DNA from: Flavobacteriales bacterium
GTDB taxonomy: Bacteria > Bacteroidota > Bacteroidia > Flavobacteriales_E > Vicingaceae
Length of the DNA: 36,348 nucleotides
Direction of reading: 5' to 3'
NCBI GenBank assembly: GCA_016763995.1
Contig: JAESST010000086.1
Location: 1-36,348 of the forward strand
Part shown: piece by piece, positions 8,274 to 15,745 of the stretch
Numbering within the stretch: the first letter of the stretch is position 1
Layout: every line of letters starts with the position of its first letter
Program-made: the position numbers and the translations under genes
Notes under the pieces: generated by a model
Databases searched by the model: none
Seen by the model: only the letters and a program-made list of their open reading frames with translations
What the model was told of the DNA's origin: nothing

Positions 8274-8930
8274 ATGAAAACATTAGATAGATTAATGAGG
8301 AAGCTTAGGAAACCAATAATTGGAAAAAGTTTAGAAAAAAAAGGAAGTTATTCAAGTAGAAGTTACATTGAAAGTTTCTTAAAAAAGTATGATTCTCCAT
8401 CTATTTACCAGAACTTATTTGAGGAATGCTATGATAAATCAAGTCTTGCAACTAAGACCAATATTCGTCATTCTAAAAAAATTAAATTTGGAGACTCTTT
8501 ATCTGATATAGTAGCGATAAAGAACTCTAATTCGCTTATTATAAAAGAAATGGCCCCATTTTCTTTGTTGTTTTCGAGAACTAGAATTGGGAACTATAAA
8601 GCGAAGTCTGTTATGTCCTTTTATAACATGAAGCTTTTTGCATATAATTATTCTTTCTCTTGCCTTGATGAAGAGGATAGAAGCAATATTATTGGCAATA
8701 TTCATGAAAAATATTTAGACAAAAACTCTTCCTTCGATATTGAAAAGAATAGTATTATAGATCAATTTGGGAATTGCTTATTGATTGAAGATCAGGTTAA
8801 TTTAACTATTTACTATACTAAATTGAAAGAAGGGATTTACAATAATTTACTTTTGCTTTCGAAAGAGGAGAAGGAAAACAAAGCTTTGCTGGCTGAATAT
8901 CAGAAAAACGAGTTGCAATTACGCTTGTAA
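8274..8930 (+). CDS. Orphan hypothetical protein
   Basis: This 218-residue ORF belongs to no family I recognise. It has no signal peptide and no membrane segment. The first 40 residues are strongly basic (MKTLDRLMRKLRKPIIGKSL). The middle is mixed alpha/beta-like, and the last 40 residues form a charged helix (SKEEKENKALLAEYQKNELQ). It is the only long open frame in the decayed zone, flanked by an ISAon1-type remnant on one side and an IS110-type remnant on the other. Isolation and low GC suggest acquired or fast-evolving DNA. No ribosome-binding site is obvious, which is usual in this phylum. It could be a real gene or a chance survivor; the composition favours real. Confidence 0.5.
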   Translation: MKTLDRLMRKLRKPIIGKSLEKKGSYSSRSYIESFLKKYDSPSIYQNLFEECYDKSSLATKTNIRHSKKIKFGDSLSDIVAIKNSNSLIIKEMAPFSLLFSRTRIGNYKAKSVMSFYNMKLFAYNYSFSCLDEEDRSNIIGNIHEKYLDKNSSFDIEKNSIIDQFGNCLLIEDQVNLTIYYTKLKEGIYNNLLLLSKEEKENKALLAEYQKNELQLRL

Positions 8931-9263
8931 AAGTATTTTTTAGGTAAATATATTGCCTATAACTAGCTTGTTATTAAAGGATTGCCGCTTAACTCGATTC
9001 TCTGAGTATTGTGATCGAGTCGAGCTAAAATGGTATCAGCTACTGTTTTTTATCAATAATTCCATAGCATTCGTTATAGGAATTTGAGAAGTGAATGATT
9101 TAAACTGCTCTCTTTACTCCGGGAATAGGTACTTAACATAACTGGCACCTCCAGCTTGGGCTTTTAACGTGGAATAGATAGAGCGATGCTATATAAGGAG
9201 AAGCTTTAAATAGAGAACTTGCCTTCACACAAACCGCTTATGCTTCAGATATCTTAAGCTTTA
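8931..9263. other. Gene-free stretch with one small inverted repeat
   Basis: No convincing ORF was found on either strand. A 7-bp perfect inverted repeat, ACTCGAT (8992-8998) and ATCGAGT (9014-9020), could fold after the orphan ORF. It lacks a T tract, so it is not a clear terminator. The right part may be decayed IS110 DNA, but I could not align it by eye. Confidence 0.5.
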
Positions 9264-9640
9264 ATGACAGAAGTACTGAACCTGTTAATGATCATAGAAA
9301 CCAACCTTAACAAAAAACAACTCTCTACAGGATTGGCTTCTTACTTCTTTTTTATAATGGGAACGCTTCATAGAAGCACTCCAGTTCCTCAGACAAGTGT
9401 GCCCGAGTGGGGGATATGTAAATTGGGTAAATCACAACTTAGAAAAGCACTTTATTTATGTTCTTGGTCGACAAAAAAATGTAATAAAAATTGCATTGAA
9501 ATGTATGACAGATTGAAAGCCAAAGGAAAACCTGAGAAGGTTATAAAGGTTCCGATTGCTAATAAATGGATTAAATAAGCCTTTTCAGTTGTAAAAAAAG
9601 CAAAATCATTATGATAAAATACTTGCGAGTTAACACGGGT
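9264..9640 (+). pseudogene. Remnant of an IS110-family transposase C-terminal domain
   Basis: The 104-residue ORF ends with text typical of the IS110 C-terminal (Transposase_20) domain: GICKLGKSQLRKALYLCS, then NKNCIEMYDRLKAKGKPEKV and PIANKWIK. This follows the family pattern K.G...LRK.L......N.....Y.RL..KGK..K....A..NK. After the in-frame TAA (9576-9578) the same frame continues AFSVVKKAKS, matching the usual QAFAIVKSG with Gln changed to stop. A further shift gives HYDKILAS, resembling the usual C-terminal YD-N tail. The part before GICKLG is garbled by frameshifts, and the RuvC-like N-terminal catalytic domain is missing. It cannot encode an active recombinase. Confidence 0.65.
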
Positions 9641-9740
9641 CATTGCGAATTCAAGTAGCAAAGTGTTGAATGAAGTAATCTTGATAATTACAAAAAAAAT
9701 CAGGTCTCTAGATACTTTTTTAGTATGCTAATTGAAAATT

Positions 9741-9805
9741 ATGCATTTTGATACATCCCTCATACTTCGGAATACTCAATGTACAATTTTTGTATCGAAG
9801 TGCAT
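9741..9805. repeat. Long imperfect inverted repeat (15-bp arms)
   Basis: ATGCATTTTGATACA (9741-9755) and TGTATCGAAGTGCAT (9791-9805) pair over all 15 positions as plus-strand RNA, with two G-U wobbles, around a 35-nt loop. As minus-strand RNA the two wobbles become A-C mismatches. It lies between the IS110 remnant and the end of the secretion operon. It could be an IS or MITE end, or an RNA hairpin; the long loop and lack of a GC stem argue against a standard terminator. Confidence 0.55.
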
Positions 9806-9853
9806 TTAAAAAAGTGCTCCGTTTCCGAATAGAATGATTGCGTCGCTCCTATC

Positions 9854-10666
9854 CTATTCGTCTTTGTTTTCTTTCTTTTGAAATATTTTTTTGAGTCCTT
9901 GGAATCGTTCTTTCTTATCCTTTTTCATTTCTGTTTTTTCTGTTTTGTCTTCTTTCTTTGGGAACCATTGTTTCCATTTCATTTGAAATTTACTCTCTTC
10001 TTTGTTTTCCTGTTTAGGTTCCTTTGTTTTATCCTTCTTTATTTTTTTTGGCTTTGGAATTTGAAGTTCTCCACTCTTATACTTTTCTATTTTTCTTTCT
10101 CCATTTTCATTGTAAAGGTTTACTTTGCCATTTTTCAGCCCAGCTTTATACTTTCCTTTTTCTTTCAGCTTTGCCTTTGCGTTAAAAATTTCATACACTC
10201 CATGCTTCTGACCTTCTTTAAAATTGAATACTTCTTTTTTAGCACCTGAAGGCAAGTAAGAGATAGCTTCTCCGTCTAAACGTCCTTCTTTCCATTGGTA
10301 AGTTTGTTCATATCCTCCTTCTTCTGTCCATGCTTTCCACTCTCCCGTTTTTAGGCCATTGGCAAAGCTTCCTTTCAAAATCAACTTCTCTTTTTTGAAT
10401 AACTCGAATTTTCCATCTAATAAATTACCATGAAATCCTCCTAGGTTAGATTGGATTTTTCCTTTATAATACCAGTAGTATCGTTTAAAGTTATCTAATT
10501 CTATTTCTGTTGTAATTCGAGACACTTCTGCTAGAATAATCGAATCATTCTTTACAATTTTAATGTCCTTTCTTGTCGACACTTCATAGTTTTCTTGTCC
10601 TACTAATAAGCCAGAAGCAAAAAGAAGCATTGTCAGTATGCTTACTGCTTTTCTATATTCCTTCAT
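9854..10666 (-). CDS. Secreted MORN-repeat protein (YwqK-like), last gene of the secretion operon
   Basis: The 270-residue product starts with a signal peptide (MKEYRKAVSILTMLLFASGLLVG). About five MORN-type repeats follow between residues 75 and 190, with cores such as GLKTGEWKAWTEEG, GRLDGEAISYLPSG, GQKHGVYEIF and GLKNGKVNLYNENG. The last 70 residues are extremely rich in Lys/Glu (KPKKIKKDKTKEPKQENK) and probably disordered. MORN repeats are structural and give no single function; the family is sometimes labelled YwqK antitoxin, which is not informative here. It overlaps the PilP-like gene by 4 nt, so it is probably translated with the secretion genes. A role as cargo, periplasmic scaffold or surface factor would be inference only. 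Confidence 0.75.
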   Translation of the reverse strand: MKEYRKAVSILTMLLFASGLLVGQENYEVSTRKDIKIVKNDSIILAEVSRITTEIELDNFKRYYWYYKGKIQSNLGGFHGNLLDGKFELFKKEKLILKGSFANGLKTGEWKAWTEEGGYEQTYQWKEGRLDGEAISYLPSGAKKEVFNFKEGQKHGVYEIFNAKAKLKEKGKYKAGLKNGKVNLYNENGERKIEKYKSGELQIPKPKKIKKDKTKEPKQENKEESKFQMKWKQWFPKKEDKTEKTEMKKDKKERFQGLKKIFQKKENKDE

Positions 10667-11157
10667 TTTGAAATTACTTTTTGTTCATTCATGTATTCTA
10701 AAGAAATGTTTTCTTCCGAATAGTCCTTTACTGTTACTTTTTTCACTGTTTGCCCTTTCTTCACTAAAAAACTTCTACCTGCAATAGTTAATAAGCCTAC
10801 TTCTTTATTGTTGCTACTTTTTACCTTTCCTCCATATTTAATAAATGGCCATTGGATCTCTTTTTTTTCAACTAGTGGAGTTGACTTCCTATTAGGTATT
10901 GTAGAATTTACTGTAGAATTTATCGATCGATTTAAATTCTTCAAAGAGCTTGAAACACGAAAAGGGTCTTCATAATCAAGCGCTAACTCGTATCGCACAG
11001 TTTCTTTTTCTACTACAGGTTTTATTAGTGTTTTTTGAGAAATATTTTGCAATACTTCATCAGGTGACATTCCGTTCATAATTTGATACGCAATCCCTCC
11101 CCAAACAACTAGCATTAGAGGAATCAAAAGATATAAATTTTTCTTATTGCTTTTCAA
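10663..11157 (-). CDS. PilP/GspC-like inner-membrane alignment protein
   Basis: This 164-residue protein has one N-terminal membrane segment (about 7-27), a linker with YEDPFRVSS (DPFR at 64-67), and a small C-terminal beta domain (about 105-164: GLLTIAGRSFLVKKGQTV, then VKDYSEENISLEY). A DPF motif followed by 'value/record-G-x-V' beta strands is the layout of PilP, and resembles the HR domain of GspC, which contacts the secretin. Gene position after PilO-like and GspD supports this. The likely start is a TTG at 11157, directly after the TAG stop of the lipoprotein gene and in the same frame. A later ATG (residue 15 or 26) would remove much of the membrane anchor. Assignment is from architecture, not clear homology. 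Confidence 0.6.
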   Translation of the reverse strand: MKSNKKNLYLLIPLMLVVWGGIAYQIMNGMSPDEVLQNISQKTLIKPVVEKETVRYELALDYEDPFRVSSSLKNLNRSINSTVNSTIPNRKSTPLVEKKEIQWPFIKYGGKVKSSNNKEVGLLTIAGRSFLVKKGQTVKKVTVKDYSEENISLEYMNEQKVISK

Positions 11158-12096
11158 CTATTGTGCTGTAAATGATCTATTCGTACTAAATACACTTTCA
11201 TTATTAACGACATCAAAACTTTTGATTCTCCAAAAATAGCTACTGCCTACATTTAAACTAGAATCTATATAAGTGTTAGTTGTAATTCGATATTGAGCAG
11301 GGTTTGCAGATAAGGATCCTTCGTAGAGATACAAAATATCATAAGCCCAATTGTCATTGGCATCTACTCCACTTTGCCAAGTAAAAGTAATTACTGGGCC
11401 AATCGGAGGTGTCAGGCCATCTGCTGGAGTTTGTGGCGTTGGTGCAGAAGGACTTATTTGATCTATTTTAAAATTCGATTCTGAGAATTCTGTTTGACTT
11501 TCATTGTTAACTGCTTTAACCCTCCACGTGTACTTGTTGCTAGTTAATATTTTCCCAGTGTTGATGGTATTCGTTAGTGTTGTGTCTTGAAAAACAATGT
11601 TTCCATTTGCATTATTAATGACCTGCGTAATGTAGCTTTGTGCACTAAATAAACCTTCCCATCTAAGTGTTAAAGAAGAATCCTTGTATACACTATCTTT
11701 TAACGGAAATGTTATAATAACTGAACTTAAACTTATGTTCGTTGTGCTATCAATAGTAAACGATCGGACAACATAACTTGTGGAACTAACACTATTTAAA
11801 GCTCGTAAACTCCATTCATACTCTCCTGGGTTAAAGTTATAAGTAAACTGATTTCCCCGAATAAAGGTATCTACAGCAAAGCTAACGACACTGTCAAATC
11901 TTCCTCGAACTACCTCTAGTTGATAATCATCTGCTCCTTCTGAATAATCCCAGAAAAAATTAACAGTCGTATTTCCCGATTTAAATTGATCGGGCGGACT
12001 TAACACATTTAGCCCTTTTTTTGAGATGTCTTTTTCAATTACATCATCACAAGAAAACAAAAAAACAGCGAGAATTAATAAGCAACAATTTTTCAT
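11158..12096 (-). CDS. Outer-membrane-type lipoprotein with fibronectin III-like repeats
   Basis: The 312-residue protein has a lipoprotein signal ending LFSC (Cys16). Three FN3-like beta-sandwich modules follow, each marked by an F.W....A..Y...V pattern: FFWDYSEGADDYQLEV, LRWEGLFSAQSYITQV and FTWQSGVDANDNWAYDIL. Strands ending YEWSLRALN, YTWRVKAVN and YFWRIKSFD close each module. Such modules usually mediate protein or glycan contacts. Its place between the PilO-like and PilP-like genes suggests a structural part of the machine, perhaps a lipoprotein supporting the secretin, as pilotins do in proteobacteria. That role is inferred. Its stop codon is followed at once, in frame, by the TTG start of the next gene. 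Confidence 0.75.
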   Translation of the reverse strand: MKNCCLLILAVFLFSCDDVIEKDISKKGLNVLSPPDQFKSGNTTVNFFWDYSEGADDYQLEVVRGRFDSVVSFAVDTFIRGNQFTYNFNPGEYEWSLRALNSVSSTSYVVRSFTIDSTTNISLSSVIITFPLKDSVYKDSSLTLRWEGLFSAQSYITQVINNANGNIVFQDTTLTNTINTGKILTSNKYTWRVKAVNNESQTEFSESNFKIDQISPSAPTPQTPADGLTPPIGPVITFTWQSGVDANDNWAYDILYLYEGSLSANPAQYRITTNTYIDSSLNVGSSYFWRIKSFDVVNNESVFSTNRSFTAQ

Positions 12097-12099
12097 TTC

Positions 12100-12615
12100 T
12101 TAAACATTTATTGATTGTATATATAAGGTAAGAGAAAGACTCCTTTTCTTTGTTCTCGGCGATTCCTCAATGTTGAAATATGCCGAAGAAACTTTTCCGG
12201 ATGTATTCATCTTTTCAAACTCATCCATCAGCATTACTAAATTTTTAAAAGTGCCTTGCAACACAATTGGCGATGTAGTCAATTCAAAATTTTCTTTATC
12301 CTGTATATAATACTCTGGAAAACTCTTTAAGCTTACATTGTATTTGCTCGAGAGTTCAGATATTTCATACAAGAGAGATTCTCTCATGTCTAACACACTG
12401 GAGTAAAGCATTTTTGTGCTTCCTTGCAGCTGCTTAAGTTCTGATTCTAGTTTTGCTATTTCCTTTGGAGCTCTTTCTATATTAATTAGTTGGTTTTCAA
12501 TGTTTTCAATATTCTGACTCAAATCAAGAGTTTCTTGGAATGCTAGATTCCACGATATCATGAAAAAAAGTAAAGTTGACACCCATAGAATAATATTTTT
12601 CTTCTTAAAACTCAT
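12100..12615 (-). CDS. PilO/GspM-like inner-membrane protein
   Basis: This 171-residue bitopic protein has a short cytoplasmic tail (MSFKKKN), a membrane helix (about 8-26) and a coiled coil (about 30-90). A small ferredoxin-like C-terminal domain follows, with the PilO-type strand pattern LQGTFKNLVMLMDEFEKM. PilO and GspM dimerise through such regions with PilN/GspL and link the cytoplasmic ATPase platform to the periplasm. It overlaps the GspL/PilMN-like gene by 4 nt and is followed 3 nt later by the lipoprotein gene. Sequence identity to characterised members looks low; order and topology carry the call. Confidence 0.7.
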   Translation of the reverse strand: MSFKKKNIILWVSTLLFFMISWNLAFQETLDLSQNIENIENQLINIERAPKEIAKLESELKQLQGSTKMLYSSVLDMRESLLYEISELSSKYNVSLKSFPEYYIQDKENFELTTSPIVLQGTFKNLVMLMDEFEKMNTSGKVSSAYFNIEESPRTKKRSLSLTLYIQSINV

Positions 12616-13820
12616 CTTACCTCCACTTGCAATTTAAATTTTGAAATTTCTTTTCTTTCTAACTTTTGAAAGTTCTTTATATTGATCGTTTTAATCCATT
12701 CTTCTTGTTTCAACAAAGTAATCCAGTCGTTTAACACTGTGCTGGATTTAGCAATTCCACTTATGTTGATTGTTTTAATGTCAAACTCAATGTCTTCTCC
12801 TTTTTCAATTTTACGTTTAGAGGGATTAATGTTCAACTCATTCCATGTAATCCCCTTAGGCTTGCTAGAGGCCAAACGATCGGCATAATAAGTGCTATTT
12901 GATGCTGAGATTAAATCTGTTTTCAAAAAAAACGTCTCTTTATTTTCTTTCTCTATTCTCAATTGATTCAGGCGATCCAACTGGTTTTTATTTAATTGTA
13001 ATCGATCATTCAGCTGATTAAATTCTAACGAATAATCTTGGAAAAGGAAAAAGTTTATCAGTAGGGAACTAAGAAAAAAGGCCAAAATTACTTTCAGCCC
13101 TAAACTGAACATTTTTCTTTGAGTGAACTCTTCACGTTCATGCATTATGTTTTCAGAAAGTATACTTTCTCCGGTAGAAGCTAAAAAGTGATTAAACGCA
13201 ACTGCATAAGCCAACAACCAGTATGATGGAATGAATTCATCTCCTAGTTTTACGTTCGAACTCTCTTCCTTAGAATCATTCCAACCTAAAAGTCTCCCTT
13301 CTACTATTTCAAGCTCTTTCGACTCGAAAACGATACGTTGATTTTCTATTATGCTCGTAATATTATTCACTCCTGAAGTTCCCAAGTTAACCTCAATTAC
13401 CTGAAAACCCTCTGCTTTAAACTTCTTTAATAGCTCATCTAAAATTGACTTTCGAATGAATTGGATCCATGATTGTGAGGCTGTAATCGAAGCAGAATAA
13501 AAATATAATTCATCTGCTTTTATATTGGGTAAGCTTTTTTGAATTAAGTCTAGATCTGAGTCTCCTTCTTTATGACTACTTATTTTGCTGAGTACTCCCC
13601 TTCCTCTCACGTTCAAATAAACTGGTAGCTTATTGTCAAGATCTTTTGAAAATAATTCCTCTAGTCCATTCCCTTTTAACTTTTGCAACAATAGAACTTC
13701 GTTCTTCTTAAGACTGAGCTCTGTTAAAAAGAAATCCACCTCTCCTCTATCGGATAATTTAAGATCTATCCCATAAGCAGTATTGCCTTCAATAAAAGAT
13801 GTTAATTTCTCCTTCAGCAT
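12612..13820 (-). CDS. GspL / PilM-PilN-like assembly protein
   Basis: The 402-residue product has a cytoplasmic N-terminal domain (about 1-230), one membrane helix (about 238-260, LKVILAFFLSSLLINFFLF) and a periplasmic coiled coil plus PilN-like domain (261-402). This is the architecture of GspL, or of PilM and PilN fused. The cytoplasmic part should resemble an actin-like ATPase (AYGIDLKLS near residue 15), but no clear ATP-binding motifs are seen and it may be degenerate, as in GspL. In the complex it would tether the GspE ATPase to the membrane. It overlaps secretin and PilO-like genes by 1 and 4 nt. Confidence 0.7.
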   Translation of the reverse strand: MLKEKLTSFIEGNTAYGIDLKLSDRGEVDFFLTELSLKKNEVLLLQKLKGNGLEELFSKDLDNKLPVYLNVRGRGVLSKISSHKEGDSDLDLIQKSLPNIKADELYFYSASITASQSWIQFIRKSILDELLKKFKAEGFQVIEVNLGTSGVNNITSIIENQRIVFESKELEIVEGRLLGWNDSKEESSNVKLGDEFIPSYWLLAYAVAFNHFLASTGESILSENIMHEREEFTQRKMFSLGLKVILAFFLSSLLINFFLFQDYSLEFNQLNDRLQLNKNQLDRLNQLRIEKENKETFFLKTDLISASNSTYYADRLASSKPKGITWNELNINPSKRKIEKGEDIEFDIKTINISGIAKSSTVLNDWITLLKQEEWIKTINIKNFQKLERKEISKFKLQVEVR

Positions 13821-15745
13821 TAGTAGATAACAGTAGGTTTGATAAAAATATTCAACTGAGAACTTGATTTAGATCTAGTTCTATTTCCAAAAATCCATTT
13901 CAGAACAGGAATTCTAGCAATTAACGGTAAGCCGGAACCAGAATCATTGGTTGACTTTTCTTCTAATCCACCAAGAAGAACAATTTCATTGTCTTTCACT
14001 CTAAGGATAGATGTAAAACTTCTAGTTACCTTTCCTGGAGGAGCATCCTCAGTAATTCTCTCTGTAAAATCAGATTGCTCAACAGATATTTCCATTGTAA
14101 TTTGATCGTTACCGCTCACAAAAGGTTTAATTTTTATGGATAAATCTGCGTTAACAGCTACATAGGTTCTATTATTCTGCGTTTGAGGACTTAAACTTCC
14201 TTGAAATATACTTTGCTCATTTACATAGTATTCCGTGTTCCCAATTTTTAAATTAGCTTCATGACCGTTTAAGGTAGCCAGTTTTGGTGTCGACCTTACT
14301 TTTAAGATCCCATCTGTTTCTAAAGCCTTGATGCTCAGGTAAAAATTTGGGGTTACTTTTCCTAAGTTAATGGTACTTCCTTTGTTAATGCTACCAATTA
14401 CATTGTTCAATGAACTTGAACTAAAATTAAAGCTTGCATCTGGTAATATTTGGCCGTTAGTAGCTGCCGAAGGCTCATTTCCCAAACCAGCCGTTATTCC
14501 AGTTGAAACGCTTCTATTTTTACGATAATCAACAATAATTACTTCAATAGCAATCATTGGCACTACCTGATCAATTTTTTCTAAAAAATGAACTAGATCT
14601 TGGATTTGTGGAACAGACCCACTAATTACCAAGCTATTCAAGTCTGGAAATTCCTTTAATTCTACTTCTTTTGTTAAATCAGATGGTATAAATGTTATTA
14701 AATCTTCTATTGACCTATTTTGTAGCTGAAATATAATCGTGTTTCTTAAGCCTTCTGCTTTTCGCTCTCCAATCAAATATACTCCGTTTGATTTTGAATA
14801 GGTATAGATTGTAGACTCAAACAAGTTAGACAATAAATCATCAAAAGTGCTAGACTGTAAATTGAGGGATTTGTTTCCTTGCAAATTAGCCATAAGGTAA
14901 TAGTTCAGCTTTAACTCTGCTCCCAATGCTTTCACTATCTCATCAATTGAAATGTCTTCTGCTGATATTTCAATGTCATTTGGTCCATTTACTTTTAAGA
15001 ATAAGCCTTCTTCTTTCTTTCTTTCGTATCTCTCATTTCTTATTTTAGATTTATTTTGGTTCGCCTTTTTAAGATCTTCTGAGTTTTCTGCTTTTCCTTT
15101 CTCCGATAAAAGGTAAAAGTTGTCTTCCGTCTCTACAAGCTCCAGATCATTTGCAAAAGCAAACTTTTCAATTGCATTTTTAAAGGGTACACCTTTAATG
15201 TAAACAGATACTTTCTTACTGGAAATTTGAGGGGCTAACACCACATTCTTACCTGAAACTTCTGTTATTTTCCTCACTACTTTACTTAAATCATCGTTGT
15301 TTAAGTCCAACAGTAGAAAATCTGTGCTTTTGAAGTACTGTACTATTATCGCCTTTTCTTTTACTTCTTCGATTTCTTGTGCAGGGGGATTGTATTTCCC
15401 AATGGACATGATGTTTCCTGTAAATTCAATATCTAATTGATACTTTTTTACTAAAAAAGTCAAAACATCTGCTACAGTTACATTTGAGAAATTATTGACA
15501 ACCAATACGTCTAAACCTTTGTCAACACTAACGTTCAAATCATTGGTGTTTGCAATTCCCCTAATAAACTCATCGAGTGATGATCCATTAATTGAAAGTT
15601 CAACTAGATTACTTAAGCCTGGGTTATCTACGGCAATAATATCGAGCTGTGCTTTTATTTGATCAATCCTTCCTTGTGAAAAGCCCAAACTTCCATGAAG
15701 CATAAACAAGCTCAATAAAACAATCAATAGGTAGTTATTTTTCAT
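13820..15745 (-). CDS. Type II secretion / type IV pilus secretin (GspD/PilQ family)
   Basis: The 641-residue protein has a signal peptide (MKNNYLLIVLLSLFMLHGS). STN/N-domain modules occupy residues about 35-390 (e.g. ADVLTFLVKKYQLDI, PFKNAIEKFAFANDL). The conserved secretin pore follows at about 395-641: IAIEVIIVDYRKNRSVSTG, the gate region, then ILRVKDNEIVLLGGLEE and GLPLIARIPVLKWIFG near the end. It forms the outer-membrane channel through which pseudopilus-driven cargo or a pilus passes. No S domain for a pilotin is apparent after the pore, which fits a system using another lipoprotein. Adjacent, with no gap, to gspE upstream. Confidence 0.93.
   Translation of the reverse strand: MKNNYLLIVLLSLFMLHGSLGFSQGRIDQIKAQLDIIAVDNPGLSNLVELSINGSSLDEFIRGIANTNDLNVSVDKGLDVLVVNNFSNVTVADVLTFLVKKYQLDIEFTGNIMSIGKYNPPAQEIEEVKEKAIIVQYFKSTDFLLLDLNNDDLSKVVRKITEVSGKNVVLAPQISSKKVSVYIKGVPFKNAIEKFAFANDLELVETEDNFYLLSEKGKAENSEDLKKANQNKSKIRNERYERKKEEGLFLKVNGPNDIEISAEDISIDEIVKALGAELKLNYYLMANLQGNKSLNLQSSTFDDLLSNLFESTIYTYSKSNGVYLIGERKAEGLRNTIIFQLQNRSIEDLITFIPSDLTKEVELKEFPDLNSLVISGSVPQIQDLVHFLEKIDQVVPMIAIEVIIVDYRKNRSVSTGITAGLGNEPSAATNGQILPDASFNFSSSSLNNVIGSINKGSTINLGKVTPNFYLSIKALETDGILKVRSTPKLATLNGHEANLKIGNTEYYVNEQSIFQGSLSPQTQNNRTYVAVNADLSIKIKPFVSGNDQITMEISVEQSDFTERITEDAPPGKVTRSFTSILRVKDNEIVLLGGLEEKSTNDSGSGLPLIARIPVLKWIFGNRTRSKSSSQLNIFIKPTVIY

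Noticed and set aside
8992-9020. Hairpin as terminator of the orphan ORF
   Set aside because: The stem is short, the loop long, and no T tract follows.
9878-10249. Plus-strand 123-residue Phe-rich ORF
   Set aside because: Antisense shadow of the Lys-rich tail of the MORN protein.
11525-11530. Second CACGTG as another parS
   Set aside because: Flanks (CCCTC...TACTT) do not match the parS arms and it lies inside the lipoprotein gene.
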